Shown: positions 25,834 to 34,672, counted from the first letter of the stretch. The stretch is DNA of 64,000 nucleotides from Metapseudomonas otitidis (GCF_900111835.1 NZ_FOJP01000023.1:1-64000); one strand, 5' to 3'. Notes: generated by a model from the letters alone, not told the origin. Program-made: numbers and translations.

Positions 25834-26093
25834 TGCAGCGCATCTACGAGCCCCACGACCTGATCGAGGCCCAGCTGCTGCTGGGCATGCTCGCCAGCGA
25901 GGGCATCACCGCCCACCTGGCCGGTGCCCACCTGCTCGGCGGCGTTGGCGAACTGCCCGGTGCCGGGCTGCTGGGGCTGATGGTGGACGAGGCGGATGCC
26001 GAACAGGCACGGTGCCTGATCGCCACGTACAATGCCGCCTCGCCCGTGCCCGGGGACGAGCCGGAAGGCTGCCCCGGCACCCTGTTGTGCTGA
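25833..26093 (+). CDS. DUF2007-family protein
   Basis: An 86-residue protein with the DUF2007 pattern: YEPHDLIEAQLLLGMLASEGITAHL, then LLGLMVDEADAEQARCLIATY. The family is called a putative signal-transducing (PII-like fold) protein without proven function. GGAGG seven bases upstream gives a strong start that overlaps the CPXCG gene by one base. A 12-base gap leads to the SRAP-like gene, so all three probably form one transcript. Confidence 0.8.
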   Translation: MQRIYEPHDLIEAQLLLGMLASEGITAHLAGAHLLGGVGELPGAGLLGLMVDEADAEQARCLIATYNAASPVPGDEPEGCPGTLLC

Positions 26094-26105
26094 ACCGAGA
26101 AGCCC

Positions 26106-26720
26106 ATGTCCGGACGTTTCGCCCTGTTCCGCTGGTCCCCCGACTTCGCCGCCCTGCCCGGCTTCCCCGCCGACCAGCGCCCGCACTGGAACCTCGCGCC
26201 GAACATGCAGGTGCTGATGCTACGCCAGCAGGACGGCATCCAGCGGCTGGACCTGGCCCGCTGGGGCCTGACCCCGGCCTGGCTGACCGACCTGTCGCGC
26301 ACCCCCGCCCACGCCCGGGCCGAGACGGTGGCCGAACAGCCGATGTTCCGCGACGCCCTGCGCCGCCGCCGCTGCCTGGTACCGGCCAACGGCTTCTATG
26401 AATGGCGCGGGGTGCGCAAGCGGCCCTATTGGGTCAGCGGCGAGACCTCCCTGCTGCATTTCGCCGCACTCTGGGAGCCTTTCCCGGTCGGTGACACCGA
26501 GTACCTCAGCCTGGCCCTGATCACCCGCCCGGCCGCCGACCTGCGCCGCCCCCTGGTGCTGGACGCCGACGGCCAACGCACCTGGCTGGACGCCAACACC
26601 CCGCAGGAAACAATCCACGCCCTGCTCGACGGCCCCACCCCGCCCCTGCGCGAACGTGCCCTGGCCACCCTGGTCAACGACCCGAAGCTGGATGGTCCCG
26701 AGTGCCTGACCCCGGCCTAG
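26106..26720 (+). CDS. SRAP (YedK/HMCES)-family protein lacking the catalytic cysteine
   Basis: A 204-residue SRAP-domain protein. Family landmarks are WNLAPN (28-33), RWGLTPAWL (52-60), CLVPANGFYEW (90-100, with conserved E99) and RRPLVLDADGQRTWL. In E. coli YedK and human HMCES the second residue is a cysteine (MCGR) that crosslinks to abasic sites in single-stranded DNA; here it is MSGR, a serine. The conserved Asn in the NARxE motif is His (H69, HARAE), and the active His before the PLVL block is not present (DLRRPLVL). Only E99 of the four key residues remains, so AP-site crosslinking is not expected. The reading frame is otherwise intact and full length, which argues for a retained, different role. 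Confidence 0.85.
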   Translation: MSGRFALFRWSPDFAALPGFPADQRPHWNLAPNMQVLMLRQQDGIQRLDLARWGLTPAWLTDLSRTPAHARAETVAEQPMFRDALRRRRCLVPANGFYEWRGVRKRPYWVSGETSLLHFAALWEPFPVGDTEYLSLALITRPAADLRRPLVLDADGQRTWLDANTPQETIHALLDGPTPPLRERALATLVNDPKLDGPECLTPA

Positions 26721-26736
26721 GGCGAACCGCAGGCAC

Positions 26737-26762
26737 AAAAAACCCGGCTCAAGGCCGGGCTT
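26737..26762. terminator. Terminator between SRAP-like and YajG-like genes
   Basis: A6 (26737-26742), CCCGGC (26743-26748), loop, GCCGGG (26754-26759), CTT. The A run gives a T run on the minus strand, so it suits the leftward YajG-like gene best. Confidence 0.75.
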
Positions 26763-26778
26763 CTCGTCATCGACAGGC

Positions 26779-27363
26779 TTACTGCAGGAGCAGCTGGCCG
26801 ATGGTCGGGTCCTTGAAGGCGCGGGTCAGCGCATCGCTCAGGACATTGCTCACCAGCTTGGTGTTGGTCTCCTGGTTCGGCGCGGTGCCGAAGCGCTGGT
26901 TCAGCGAAGCACCGTAGCGGCCGCTGTAGCGACGGGTGGCGTTCTGCACGTCGACGCGGAAGGTGGCGCTGATGTCCGCCTCGGTCACGTACATGCCTTC
27001 CTTGGGCGACTGGTACTTCAGCTCGGCCAGGGTCAGGGTCAGCTGGGGAGCGTTGTAGGCGTTGGGCGACGGGGTGAAGCCCAGCAGACGCACGGCGGCC
27101 TCGGCTTCGGCCTGCAGGCGCGGCAGGATGTCCTGGCCCTGCACGGTCACGTTGCTGGTGTCGGCGTACAGGCCGCCACGGGTGCCCAGCACCGGGGAAG
27201 GACGACCATCGGCGACCCGCACCACCACCGGCTGGCCCTGGCCGACCGGAGTCAGCGGGCCGGTGAGCTTGGGTTGCGGGCTGAGTTGTTGCGGGCTGAG
27301 GGCACAGCCGACCAGGGTCAGGCTGAGGGCGGCCAGCAGGCCGAGCAACGCGCGGTTCAGCAT
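26779..27363 (-). CDS. YajG-family lipoprotein
   Basis: A 194-residue lipoprotein: the signal peptide ends in LTLVGC (C20), followed by ALSPQQLSPQPKL, which is the YajG-type start. The body is the alpha/beta domain of YajG (VVVRVADGRPSPVLGTRGG, LTLTLAELKYQ). The function of YajG is not established; genetic links in E. coli point to the envelope. Mature residue 2 is Ala, not Asp, so outer-membrane sorting is predicted. It is a single gene. Confidence 0.85.
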   Translation of the reverse strand: MLNRALLGLLAALSLTLVGCALSPQQLSPQPKLTGPLTPVGQGQPVVVRVADGRPSPVLGTRGGLYADTSNVTVQGQDILPRLQAEAEAAVRLLGFTPSPNAYNAPQLTLTLAELKYQSPKEGMYVTEADISATFRVDVQNATRRYSGRYGASLNQRFGTAPNQETNTKLVSNVLSDALTRAFKDPTIGQLLLQ

Positions 27364-27536
27364 GCTTGATTCTCCAGGTTCGGAAACGAAAGGCCGGCAG
27401 TATAAGCGAGCCGGCGGGCCCGCCGACAGAGCACACGCCGATGGCGTTCTGACAGCGCCCGGGGCCGCGCGGTTCCTGTCATGACCCTGTCACGCCCAAG
27501 TGGGATAACGGTGCCGAACCCAAGGAGAGCCCGACG

Positions 27537-27770
27537 ATGATGTCACTCTGGTCCCTGCTGGCCCCCCGCGCCAAACCCCGCCACTTCGCCCTGCTGGACG
27601 AGGCCGGTATCTGCCGCGGCCTGCACCAGGCCACCCAGGCCCCGGTACGCGGTCACTGGGTCGAGGTGGACGAGCCCTCCCCGTCCTGGATCGGCCAGCC
27701 CCTGCCGGTGCGTGCACGCCTCTCCCAGGCCACTCGGGACGCCCGCAGGCCCCGCGCGTTGGCGGCCTGA
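27537..27770 (+). CDS. Small conserved protein, function unknown
   Basis: I do not recognise a family. The 77-residue product is basic, with a Trp-rich middle (GHWVEVDEPSPSWIGQPLPVRARL) and no membrane helix. A strong ribosome site (AAGGAG) lies nine bases before ATG 27537; the next codon is also ATG. Its position between the YajG-like gene and mqo matches a small gene in P. aeruginosa. The coding call rests mainly on the ribosome site, codon use and position. Confidence 0.65.
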   Translation: MMSLWSLLAPRAKPRHFALLDEAGICRGLHQATQAPVRGHWVEVDEPSPSWIGQPLPVRARLSQATRDARRPRALAA

Positions 27771-28112
27771 CCGATGGATGAATAAAAGTCACGGGAAACG
27801 CTCAACACGCCCGCTTTCTCCGCTACAATCGCCCCCCGATTATAAGGTCGACTCCTGATCGGGCCCCGCAACACCCGCCGCGCCTCGCGCCGGCACTTCA
27901 CACAGCCCCACAGAGAGCCGCCCACTATTCGCGCTGCCAACTACTGGCCTGCTGCTGTTTCCGCCCGATATGCAAACGCTTTTGCATGGACGTAGCGTGT
28001 CATCGCGCGATGGAAGCGGCCTGCCTCCAGGCAGGCGATTCTTTTGAGGTTCACGTCTCCAAAAGAGCGTGAGATGACGGTTTTTCACTACTTCACGAGA
28101 GAGTGGCGAGCA
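27771..28112 (+). promoter_or_regulatory. Long mqo upstream region with leader hairpins
   Basis: This 342-base gap has no supported gene. It contains a -10-like TACAAT (27824-27829), an inverted repeat CCCGAT (27835-27840)/ATCGGG (27858-27863), a hairpin ATGCAAA (27970-27976), CGCT, TTTGCAT (27981-27987), and the perfect hairpin GCCTGCCT (28019-28026), CC, AGGCAGGC (28029-28036) followed by GATTCTTTT. The last has the form of a terminator about 70 bases before the mqo start, which suggests attenuation or a short leader RNA. No -35 box is convincing. Confidence 0.45.
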
Positions 28113-29633
28113 ATGGCGCAAAACGAGAACGAAGCAGTGGACGTGTTGCTGGTCGGGGCCGGCATCATGAGCGCCACCCTGGCGACACTGCTGAAGGAAC
28201 TCGATCCGGGCATCAAGCTGGAAATCGCGGAACTCCGCGAATCCGGTGCCGTGGAGAGCTCCAACCCGTGGAACAACGCCGGTACCGGCCATGCCGGGCT
28301 GTGCGAACTGAACTACACCCCCCAGGCAGCCGACGGCTCCATCGACATCAAGAAAGCGGTGCTCATCAACACCCAGTTCGAAGTGTCCAAGCAGTTCTGG
28401 GCCTACATGAGCGGGAAGCCGGCCTTCGGCAGCGCCCGTGACTTCATCAACCCGGTTCCGCACCTGTCCTTCGTGCGCGGCAAGGACATCCCGTTCCTGC
28501 GCAAGCGCTTCGAGGTGATCAGCCAGCACCACGCCTTCTCGCACATGGAGTATTCCGAAGAGCGCGAGACCCTGGCCAAGTGGATGCCGCTGATGATGCA
28601 GGCCCGCCCGGCCAACGAAGCCGTGGCCGCGACCCGTGCCGAGAACGGCACCGACGTGAACTTCGGCGCCCTGACCAACAAGCTGCTGGCCTACCTGACC
28701 ACCCTCCCGGGTACTGCGGTCAGCTACTTCCAGAAGGTCACCGGCCTGAAGCGCACCGACAGCGGCTGGTCGGTCAGCATCCGCAACACCCAGAACGGCA
28801 GCACCCGTGAGGTGTCCGCACGCTTCGTCTTCCTCGGAGCCGGCGGTGGCGCCCTGCCGCTGCTGCAGATGTCCGGCATTCCGGAAGGCAAGGGCTTCGG
28901 CGGCTTCCCGGTCAGCGGCCAGTGGCTGCGCTGCGACAACCCCGAGGTGGTCAAGCGCCACCAGGCCAAGGTCTACAGCCAGGCCGAAGTGGGCGCCCCG
29001 CCGATGTCCGTGCCGCACCTGGACACCCGCGTGGTGGATGGCAAGAAATCCCTGCTGTTCGGGCCCTACGCCGGCTTCACCACCAAGTTCCTCAAGCACG
29101 GTTCCTTCCTCGACCTGCCGCTCTCGGTACGTCCCGGCAACCTCGGCCCGATGCTGGCCGTGGCCCGCGACAACATGGACCTGACCCGCTACCTGATCAA
29201 GGAAGTGATGCAGTCCCAGGAGCAGCGCCTGGACGCCCTGCGCAAGTTCTACCCGGACCTGGATCCGGCGGACTGGCGCCTGGAGATCGCCGGCCAGCGC
29301 GTGCAGATCATCAAGAAGGACGCCAAGAAAGGCGGCATCCTGCAGTTCGGCACCGAGCTGGTCTCGGCCGAGGACGGCAGCATCGCCGCCCTGCTGGGCG
29401 CTTCCCCGGGTGCTTCGGTCACCGTGTCGATCATGCTCAACCTGATCGAGCGCTGCTTCGGCGAACAGGCCCGCTCTGCCGAGTGGAGCAGCAAGCTGAA
29501 GGAGATCTTCCCGGCCCGTGAAAAGGCGCTGCAGGACGACGCCGAACTGTACCGGCAGATCAGCCGCCAGTCCGACGCCCGCCTCGGCCTGATCGACGCC
29601 CAGGCACCGGAAGCCACCGCTTCCGCCGGCTGA
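28113..29633 (+). CDS. mqo: Malate:quinone oxidoreductase
   Basis: A 506-residue FAD enzyme that oxidises malate to oxaloacetate at the membrane and passes electrons to quinone; it serves the TCA cycle. The FAD-binding GAGIMS motif is at 15-20, and the family-typical [18 protein letters not shown] region follows. The start [17 protein letters not shown] matches known MqoB starts and gives the usual length; upstream in-frame starts (28044, 28074) lack family support and would put the N-terminus in the leader hairpin zone. Corresponds to mqoB (PA4640) by position. A textbook terminator follows at 29648-29678. Confidence 0.95.
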   Translation: MAQNENEAVDVLLVGAGIMSATLATLLKELDPGIKLEIAELRESGAVESSNPWNNAGTGHAGLCELNYTPQAADGSIDIKKAVLINTQFEVSKQFWAYMSGKPAFGSARDFINPVPHLSFVRGKDIPFLRKRFEVISQHHAFSHMEYSEERETLAKWMPLMMQARPANEAVAATRAENGTDVNFGALTNKLLAYLTTLPGTAVSYFQKVTGLKRTDSGWSVSIRNTQNGSTREVSARFVFLGAGGGALPLLQMSGIPEGKGFGGFPVSGQWLRCDNPEVVKRHQAKVYSQAEVGAPPMSVPHLDTRVVDGKKSLLFGPYAGFTTKFLKHGSFLDLPLSVRPGNLGPMLAVARDNMDLTRYLIKEVMQSQEQRLDALRKFYPDLDPADWRLEIAGQRVQIIKKDAKKGGILQFGTELVSAEDGSIAALLGASPGASVTVSIMLNLIERCFGEQARSAEWSSKLKEIFPAREKALQDDAELYRQISRQSDARLGLIDAQAPEATASAG

Positions 29634-29647
29634 GCCGGGTGCCAAAG

Positions 29648-29678
29648 AAAAAACCGCCCTTCATGGGCGGTTTTTTTT
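29648..29678 (+). terminator. mqo terminator
   Basis: AAAAAACCGCCC (29648-29659), TTCAT, GGGCGGTTTTTT (29665-29676), T8 in all. It also can end the leftward beta-propeller gene. Confidence 0.95.
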
Positions 29679-29711
29679 ATGGCCATGCCGACTCTCCGTT
29701 ACGACCGCTGC

Positions 29712-31010
29712 TTACCAGGCCAGCGGGCGCTCCTCACTCTTCCAGAACAGCCACCGCCGCCGCTCCCGGTGATTGCCGGTGCCGATCTGCCACGCCGGGC
29801 GCCCGGCTTCCAGGTCGATGATCGACACCACCCCCGCGTAGCTGGCCACCACCAGGGTGCGGCCGTCGGCGGACAGGTCCATGGCGCTCAGGGTCGAGCC
29901 CAGGTAGTGCTGCCACACCGCATTGCCCGCCGCGTCCACGCAGCGCAGGTAGCCATAGGCATCGCCGAGGACGAAGCGGTCGCCCATGGACACCCCGGCA
30001 TACACCCGCGCGCCCGGTTCGATCAGGGTCACGCCCTCGACGTCCTCGTAGTAGTCGGAATCCAGGCCCGGCGCGCGCGCCAGGTCCACGGCGATGGTGC
30101 CGCCGTTGTAGAAGTGGCAGGCATTGAAGGCCACGCTGCGGCCATCGCCGCTGAACAGCGCGAAATGCGGGTACTCGCCGTGGGGGCCGATCTGGGCGAC
30201 GGGGTTCAGCTCGCCGTCGAACAACTGGTGGCGCCCGTCCTGCGCACCGAAGGCGATCCAGCGGCCATCCGCCGACACCGCGCCATGCTCCATGGACAAG
30301 CCGGTGCCCTGGGGCTCGTCAGGCTCGGCGGACTCCAGCAGCATGGCGTTGTCCGGGTACAGCCGCCGAGCGCCGTCGGCCGCCAGCACGAAGATGCCGT
30401 CGGCACTGACCAGCAACACGCGCCGGCCATCCGGGAACGGCTGCAGGCGCGTCGGCCGGGGGAAGCCCTCGATGGGCTGCAGCGCCACGCCCTCCGGGGC
30501 GTTCTCGGTGCCAAGGGGCCAGGCACAGCGCAGCATCTCGGGGCCCTCCCAGCCCTCACGCACCACCACGCCGGCGGCATCGGCGGTGGCGTAGAACCGG
30601 CGGTTCGGGCAGGCACCGAAGTACTCCAGCCCCGGCAGCTCCTCCACCCGGTCGGCGTGGATGCGCACCACCCGGCCGGCTTCCCAGGTGGCACCGACGC
30701 GGGCGAGCACCGAACCGTCGTCCAACAGCGCCAGCTGGGCGATGCACTGCCCTTCCTCGTTGACGTGCCCGAACAGCGGCTCGTGGGCCGGCGGCCAGGC
30801 GTCGCGCAGTGCCTCCACCTGCCCATTGCGGTTGGCGTCGCGCAACGCGTCCAGCAGGTGCGGCACCAGCGCCTCGCGCCCCTCGGCGCTGGGCTCCTTG
30901 CCGGCGTTGTCCCAGCCGTCGCGCTGGCCGCGCTCCACATAGGCGTTGATCGCCTGGGCGTAGGCGAGGGTCTGTTGCTGCCACTGGCGCTGGGCGTCGT
31001 CCCTGGTCAT
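29712..31010 (-). CDS. Beta-propeller-like cytoplasmic protein, function unknown
   Basis: I do not recognise a named family for this 432-residue protein. After a helical N-terminus (about 80 residues) come repeated beta-rich units with phrases such as VSADGRWIAFGAQDG, FSGDGRSVAFNA, YGYLRCVDAAGNAVWQHYLG and LSADGRTLVVASYAGVVSIIDLEAG, the style of WD40/PQQ-like propellers. There is no signal peptide. GGAG six bases before ATG 31008-31010 fixes the start. It may be a binding or scaffold protein. Its end faces the mqo terminator. Confidence 0.7.
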   Translation of the reverse strand: MTRDDAQRQWQQQTLAYAQAINAYVERGQRDGWDNAGKEPSAEGREALVPHLLDALRDANRNGQVEALRDAWPPAHEPLFGHVNEEGQCIAQLALLDDGSVLARVGATWEAGRVVRIHADRVEELPGLEYFGACPNRRFYATADAAGVVVREGWEGPEMLRCAWPLGTENAPEGVALQPIEGFPRPTRLQPFPDGRRVLLVSADGIFVLAADGARRLYPDNAMLLESAEPDEPQGTGLSMEHGAVSADGRWIAFGAQDGRHQLFDGELNPVAQIGPHGEYPHFALFSGDGRSVAFNACHFYNGGTIAVDLARAPGLDSDYYEDVEGVTLIEPGARVYAGVSMGDRFVLGDAYGYLRCVDAAGNAVWQHYLGSTLSAMDLSADGRTLVVASYAGVVSIIDLEAGRPAWQIGTGNHRERRRWLFWKSEERPLAW

Positions 31011-31077
31011 GGTTCACTCCATTCGGTTCGGGGGTTCGTGTGCTGGGTCACGGTTTTTCCGCGGCCCATATATGCAG

Positions 31078-31099
31078 AAACCCGCACGAGGGCGGGTTT
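31078..31099 (-). terminator. Terminator after the PA4642-family gene
   Basis: AAACCCGC (31078-31085) and GCGGGTTT (31092-31099) with a six-base loop; read leftward it ends the PA4642-like gene just before the propeller gene's ribosome site. Confidence 0.8.
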
Positions 31100-31121
31100 C
31101 CGGTGGACAGGTCGTAGCGCG

Positions 31122-31409
31122 TCAGCCACGGGCCGCCTGGACGGCTTCGATGTAGGGCTCGGCCTGGCGCTGGTCGCGGATCAGCGCGATGAAATCCTGG
31201 CCCTGGGCGTCACGGGCATCGAGGTCCAGGCCCGCTTCACGGAAGAAGCCGAGGAAGCGCTCGAAGTCGTCGATGCGCAGGCCACGGTAGGCCTTGACCA
31301 GCTTGTGCAGGGAGGACGGGGTGCCGTCGGCGGGCTCGAAGTCGAGGAACAGCTTGATCGCGTCGTCGCTCATCTCTTCGCCAATCACCTGCTTCTTGTC
31401 TTTGCGCAT
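31122..31409 (-). CDS. PA4642-family small protein
   Basis: A 95-residue, charged, mainly helical protein (MRKDKKQVIGEEMSDDAIKLFLDFEPADG... FERFLGFFREAGLDLDARDAQGQDF). The RDAQGQDF ending of the repeat resembles part of an ankyrin-type helix pair. Databases use the label PA4642 family with no function; I recognise it by sequence and by place between mqo and hpt. There are no cysteines or membrane segments. Confidence 0.75.
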   Translation of the reverse strand: MRKDKKQVIGEEMSDDAIKLFLDFEPADGTPSSLHKLVKAYRGLRIDDFERFLGFFREAGLDLDARDAQGQDFIALIRDQRQAEPYIEAVQAARG

Positions 31410-31470
31410 CGTTCGCTCTCTCTGGCCGCACGTTGGGGGCCGGCAGTGTACCCCCGGGCCGGGCCGGGGC

Positions 31471-31986
31471 TCAACGCACCCGCACCGGCCCCAGGTGCAG
31501 GTCGGCCCACACGTGGCCGTTGGGGTAGCTGAGGAACTGGCAGTAGATCGGCCCGCCGTTGCGCAGCAGGTCGAGCACCGGGCGGTACTGGGACAGCGGG
31601 TAGTTCAACGTGAGGGTGCGCGACTCGGCGTCGTAGGCGGCCTTCTTCAGGCTCTTGCCGTCCGCCTCGAAGTGGATCAGCACCGTGCTCAGGTCACCGG
31701 CCCTGGCCGCCTTGCTCACCGGTTTGGCGCGCAGCTTGACCAGGGTCGGCGTGGTGATCGGGATCGGCTGCTGGCTGGACTGGCGCTGGTTGCCGAGGGT
31801 GACGCTGAAGTCCACCACCTGCAGCAGCACCTGCTGGTCCGGCTGTTCGCTGCGCAACCCGGCATCGTCGGGTGGCAGGAAGGCGGCGTGGGGCGGGGCG
31901 GCGGGAGCGGTCGGAGCCGGCGCGGCGGCCAGCGGCAGGCTGGTCAGCAGCAGCAGGGCACAGGCAAAGCGGGTACGGCGAGACAT
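31471..31986 (-). CDS. Exported protein of unknown function
   Basis: A 171-residue protein with a signal peptide (MSRRTRFACALLLLTSLPLAAA) and a short alanine/proline linker, then a compact, beta-rich domain (VLLQVVDFSVTLG, PITTPTLVKLRAKPVS, STVLIHFEADGKSLKKAAYD). It is probably periplasmic. I do not recognise the family. ATG 31984-31986 is preferred to a TTG two codons earlier because GGGAG lies six bases before the ATG. It is divergent from the SulP gene. Confidence 0.75.
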   Translation of the reverse strand: MSRRTRFACALLLLTSLPLAAAPAPTAPAAPPHAAFLPPDDAGLRSEQPDQQVLLQVVDFSVTLGNQRQSSQQPIPITTPTLVKLRAKPVSKAARAGDLSTVLIHFEADGKSLKKAAYDAESRTLTLNYPLSQYRPVLDLLRNGGPIYCQFLSYPNGHVWADLHLGPVRVR

Positions 31987-32110
31987 CGGCAACTCCCGGC
32001 TGGGTCAAGCCGGGCACTCTAGGGGCTGTCGCTTCCCTGACGCAAGCCGCCCGATCAACACCGCTCAGTGGTGACCGCCCTATAATCCGGCCTTCAGCCA
32101 AGGAGCCGCC

Positions 32111-33832
32111 ATGACGCCCAACGTGCCGCTGTTCGCCGCCCTGCGCCAGACCCTGCGTGCGGGCTATTCGTGGAAGAGCCTGCGGGGCGACCTCGGCGCC
32201 GGGGTCACCGTCGGCATCATCGCCATCCCCCTGGCCATGGCGCTGGCCATCGCCGTGGGCGTGGCGCCGCAGCACGGGCTCTACACCGTGCTGGTGGCGG
32301 CGCCGCTGATCGCCCTCACCGGCGGCTCGCGCTTCAACATCTCCGGCCCCACCGCCGCCTTCGTGGTGATCCTGCTGCCGATCACCCAGCAGTACGGTCT
32401 CGGCGGCCTGCTGCTGTGCACGCTGATGGCCGGGCTGATCCTCCTGGCCATGGGCCTGGGCCGACTCGGGCGGCTGATCCAGTTCATCCCCTACCCGGTG
32501 ATCCTCGGCTTCACCGCCGGCATCGGCATCGTCATCGCCACCCTGCAGGTGAAGGACCTGTTCGGCCTGAGCCTGCCGCACACGCCGCAGCACTACCTGG
32601 AGCAGGTGGAGCTGCTGGCCCTGGCACTGCCCGGCGCGCACCTGGGCGACACCCTGGTGGCGATGGTGTGCCTGGCGGTGCTGCTGGTCTGGCCGCGCTT
32701 CGTGCCCAAGGTGCCGGGCCACCTGGTGGCCCTGGCGGTGGGCGCCCTGCTGGGCCTGCTGCTGGAGGCCCTCGGCCTGCCGGTGGCGACCCTGGGCGAG
32801 CGCTTCAGCTACACCCTGGACGGCGTGAGCCACCCCGGCATCCCGCCCTTCCTGCCGGACTTCGCCTGGCCGTGGAACCTGCCCGGCGCCGATGGCCAGC
32901 CGCTGCGGCTGTCCTTCGAGCTGATCCGCCAGCTGCTCGCGCCGGCCTTCGCCATCGCCATGCTCGGCGCCATCGAATCCCTGCTCTGCGCGGTGGTGGC
33001 CGACGGCATGGCCGGCACCCGCCACGACCCCAACGCCGAGCTGGTCGGCCAGGGCCTGGGCAACCTGGTGGCGCCGCTGTTCGGCGGCATCACCGCCACC
33101 GCCGCCATCGCCCGCACGGCGGCCAACGTCCGCGCCGGGGCCTTTTCGCCCCTGGCGGCCATCATCCATGCCGGGGTGGTGCTGACCGCCATGCTGCTGC
33201 TCGCCCCGCTGTTCAGCTACCTGCCGATGGCGGCCCTGGCCGCGCTGCTGGTGATGGTGGCGTGGAACATGAGCGAGGCACGCCATGTGCTGCACACCCT
33301 GCGCATCGCCCCGCGCAACGACGTGGTGGTGCTGCTGGTGTGCCTGGTGCTGACGGTGCTGTTCGACATGGTGCTGGCGGTGGGCGTCGGTCTGCTGCTG
33401 GCGGCGGGCCTGTTCATCAAGCGCATGAGCGAGCTGACCGACACCCAGCCCATGCCCGGCCATGCCCAGCGCGCGCTGGGAGAACTGCCGGCCAGCGTGG
33501 TGCCCTACGTGATCAGCGGCCCGCTGTTCTTCGGCGCAGCCGACAAGGCGCTGAGCGTGCTGCGCATGCTCAACCCGCAGGTACGTGTGGTGGTGGTGGA
33601 GATCAGCGCCGTGCCGCTGCTGGACATGACGGCCCTGGCGGCCCTCGAAAGCCTGCTGGAGGACTACCGCCGGCAGGGCATCGGCCTGGTGCTGGTGGGC
33701 ACCACGCCGCGCGTGCGCCTCAAGCTGCGCCGCGCCGGCATCCGCCGCGAGGAGGGCCGCCTGGCCTATGTGCAGACCCTGGAACAGGCGCGGGCCAAGG
33801 CGCTGCGCTGGGTGGGTGAGCCGGCGGGGTGA
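32111..33832 (+). CDS. SulP-family anion transporter with STAS domain (DauA-like)
   Basis: A 573-residue SLC26/SulP transporter: about 12-14 membrane segments, with the family stretch AGVTVGIIAIPLAMALAIAVGVAPQHGLYT near residues 31-60, and a C-terminal STAS domain from about 450 (VVVVEISAVPLLDMTALAALESLL). It resembles E. coli DauA (YchM), an aerobic succinate/C4-dicarboxylate transporter, more than sulfate carriers, but the ion cannot be decided from sequence. AAGGAG five bases before ATG 32111. It stands alone; its end meets the leftward cupin remnant one base away. Confidence 0.85.
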   Translation: MTPNVPLFAALRQTLRAGYSWKSLRGDLGAGVTVGIIAIPLAMALAIAVGVAPQHGLYTVLVAAPLIALTGGSRFNISGPTAAFVVILLPITQQYGLGGLLLCTLMAGLILLAMGLGRLGRLIQFIPYPVILGFTAGIGIVIATLQVKDLFGLSLPHTPQHYLEQVELLALALPGAHLGDTLVAMVCLAVLLVWPRFVPKVPGHLVALAVGALLGLLLEALGLPVATLGERFSYTLDGVSHPGIPPFLPDFAWPWNLPGADGQPLRLSFELIRQLLAPAFAIAMLGAIESLLCAVVADGMAGTRHDPNAELVGQGLGNLVAPLFGGITATAAIARTAANVRAGAFSPLAAIIHAGVVLTAMLLLAPLFSYLPMAALAALLVMVAWNMSEARHVLHTLRIAPRNDVVVLLVCLVLTVLFDMVLAVGVGLLLAAGLFIKRMSELTDTQPMPGHAQRALGELPASVVPYVISGPLFFGAADKALSVLRMLNPQVRVVVVEISAVPLLDMTALAALESLLEDYRRQGIGLVLVGTTPRVRLKLRRAGIRREEGRLAYVQTLEQARAKALRWVGEPAG

Positions 33833-33833
33833 G

Positions 33834-34058
33834 TCAGGGGAACTGCGCGCGCATCCAGGCCAGGTAGTCCGTGACACCCGGTTCCCCTTCCCAAGGGGCG
33901 ATGTAGGTGCCGGGCTGGAGGCCCACCGCCAGGCGGTGGCAGGGCTCCTCCATGGCGTGCAGGTTGTGGTGCTGGCGCAGGCGCGGGCTGGCCGCGGCGC
34001 CTGCGGCCAGGCCATCGAACAGCGCCTGGTCGAGGAAGCGCGCGGCCACGGGGGTCAC
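33834..34058 (-). pseudogene. Truncated WbuC-family cupin gene, apparent internal deletion
   Basis: A 74-residue open frame whose start (RFLDQALFDGLAAGAAASPRLRQHHNLHAMEEPCHRLAVGLQPGTYIAP) is the N-terminal part of WbuC-type cupins. In those proteins PGxYxxP runs into PHRH...KDET and the metal-binding barrel, about 80 more residues. Here the sequence jumps after YIAP to WEGEPGVTDYLAWMRAQFP, which looks like the normal C-terminal tail. The barrel and its metal ligands are missing while the frame is kept. The GTG start overlaps the hpt stop (GTGA), so it is still translationally coupled. It could be a deletion remnant or a reduced protein; the family assignment is from memory. Confidence 0.6.
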
Positions 34059-34612
34059 ATGCCCTTGACGGCGAAGATGCCGGCGGCGTTGCGCCAGTAG
34101 CCCTTGTAGTCCATGCCGTAGCCGAAGATGTAGCGGTCTTCGCAGTCCAGGCCCTTGTAGTCGGCCTTCAGGTCCGGGCGGGCCTTGCGGTCGTGGGTCT
34201 TGTCCATCAGCACGGCGGTGTGCACGCGTGCGGCACCGGCGTGTTTGCAGAAGTCGATGATGGCGGCGAGGGTGTGCCCCTCGTCGAGGATGTCGTCGAT
34301 GATCAGCACGTCGCGGTCGATGAAGGAGATTTCCGGCTTGGCCTTCCAGAACAGCTCGCCGCCGCTGGTTTCATTGCGGTAGCGGGTGGCGTGCAGGTAG
34401 GACAGCTCCAGGGGGAAGGCCAGCTTGGGGAGCAGCTTGCCGGCGAAGATCAGGCCGCCGTTCATCACGCAGAACACCACCGGGTTGCGTTCGGCCAGGT
34501 CGACGTTGATCGCGGCGGCGACCTGGTCGATGGCGGCCTCGACTTGGGCATCGGTGAACAGGCAATCGGCTTCGGCCATTACCTGGCGGATGTGGGCGAG
34601 ATCGACGGGCAT
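34055..34612 (-). CDS. hpt: Hypoxanthine(-guanine) phosphoribosyltransferase
   Basis: A 185-residue purine-salvage enzyme joining hypoxanthine or guanine to PRPP. The PRPP loop VLIIDDILDEGHT is at 102-114, and NGGLIFAGKLLPKL forms the N-terminal pyrophosphate site. Start ATG 34610-34612; upstream GAGGAACC at a usable distance. It is divergent from upp, so purine and pyrimidine salvage genes share this 256-base gap. A leader uORF and terminator-like hairpin lie at 34673-34709. Confidence 0.92.
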   Translation of the reverse strand: MPVDLAHIRQVMAEADCLFTDAQVEAAIDQVAAAINVDLAERNPVVFCVMNGGLIFAGKLLPKLAFPLELSYLHATRYRNETSGGELFWKAKPEISFIDRDVLIIDDILDEGHTLAAIIDFCKHAGAARVHTAVLMDKTHDRKARPDLKADYKGLDCEDRYIFGYGMDYKGYWRNAAGIFAVKGM

Positions 34613-34672
34613 GGCGAGGGTTCCTCAGGTCGGCTGGTCGGGCCCCGCTTCCGACGGAAGCTGTCCGGGGCG

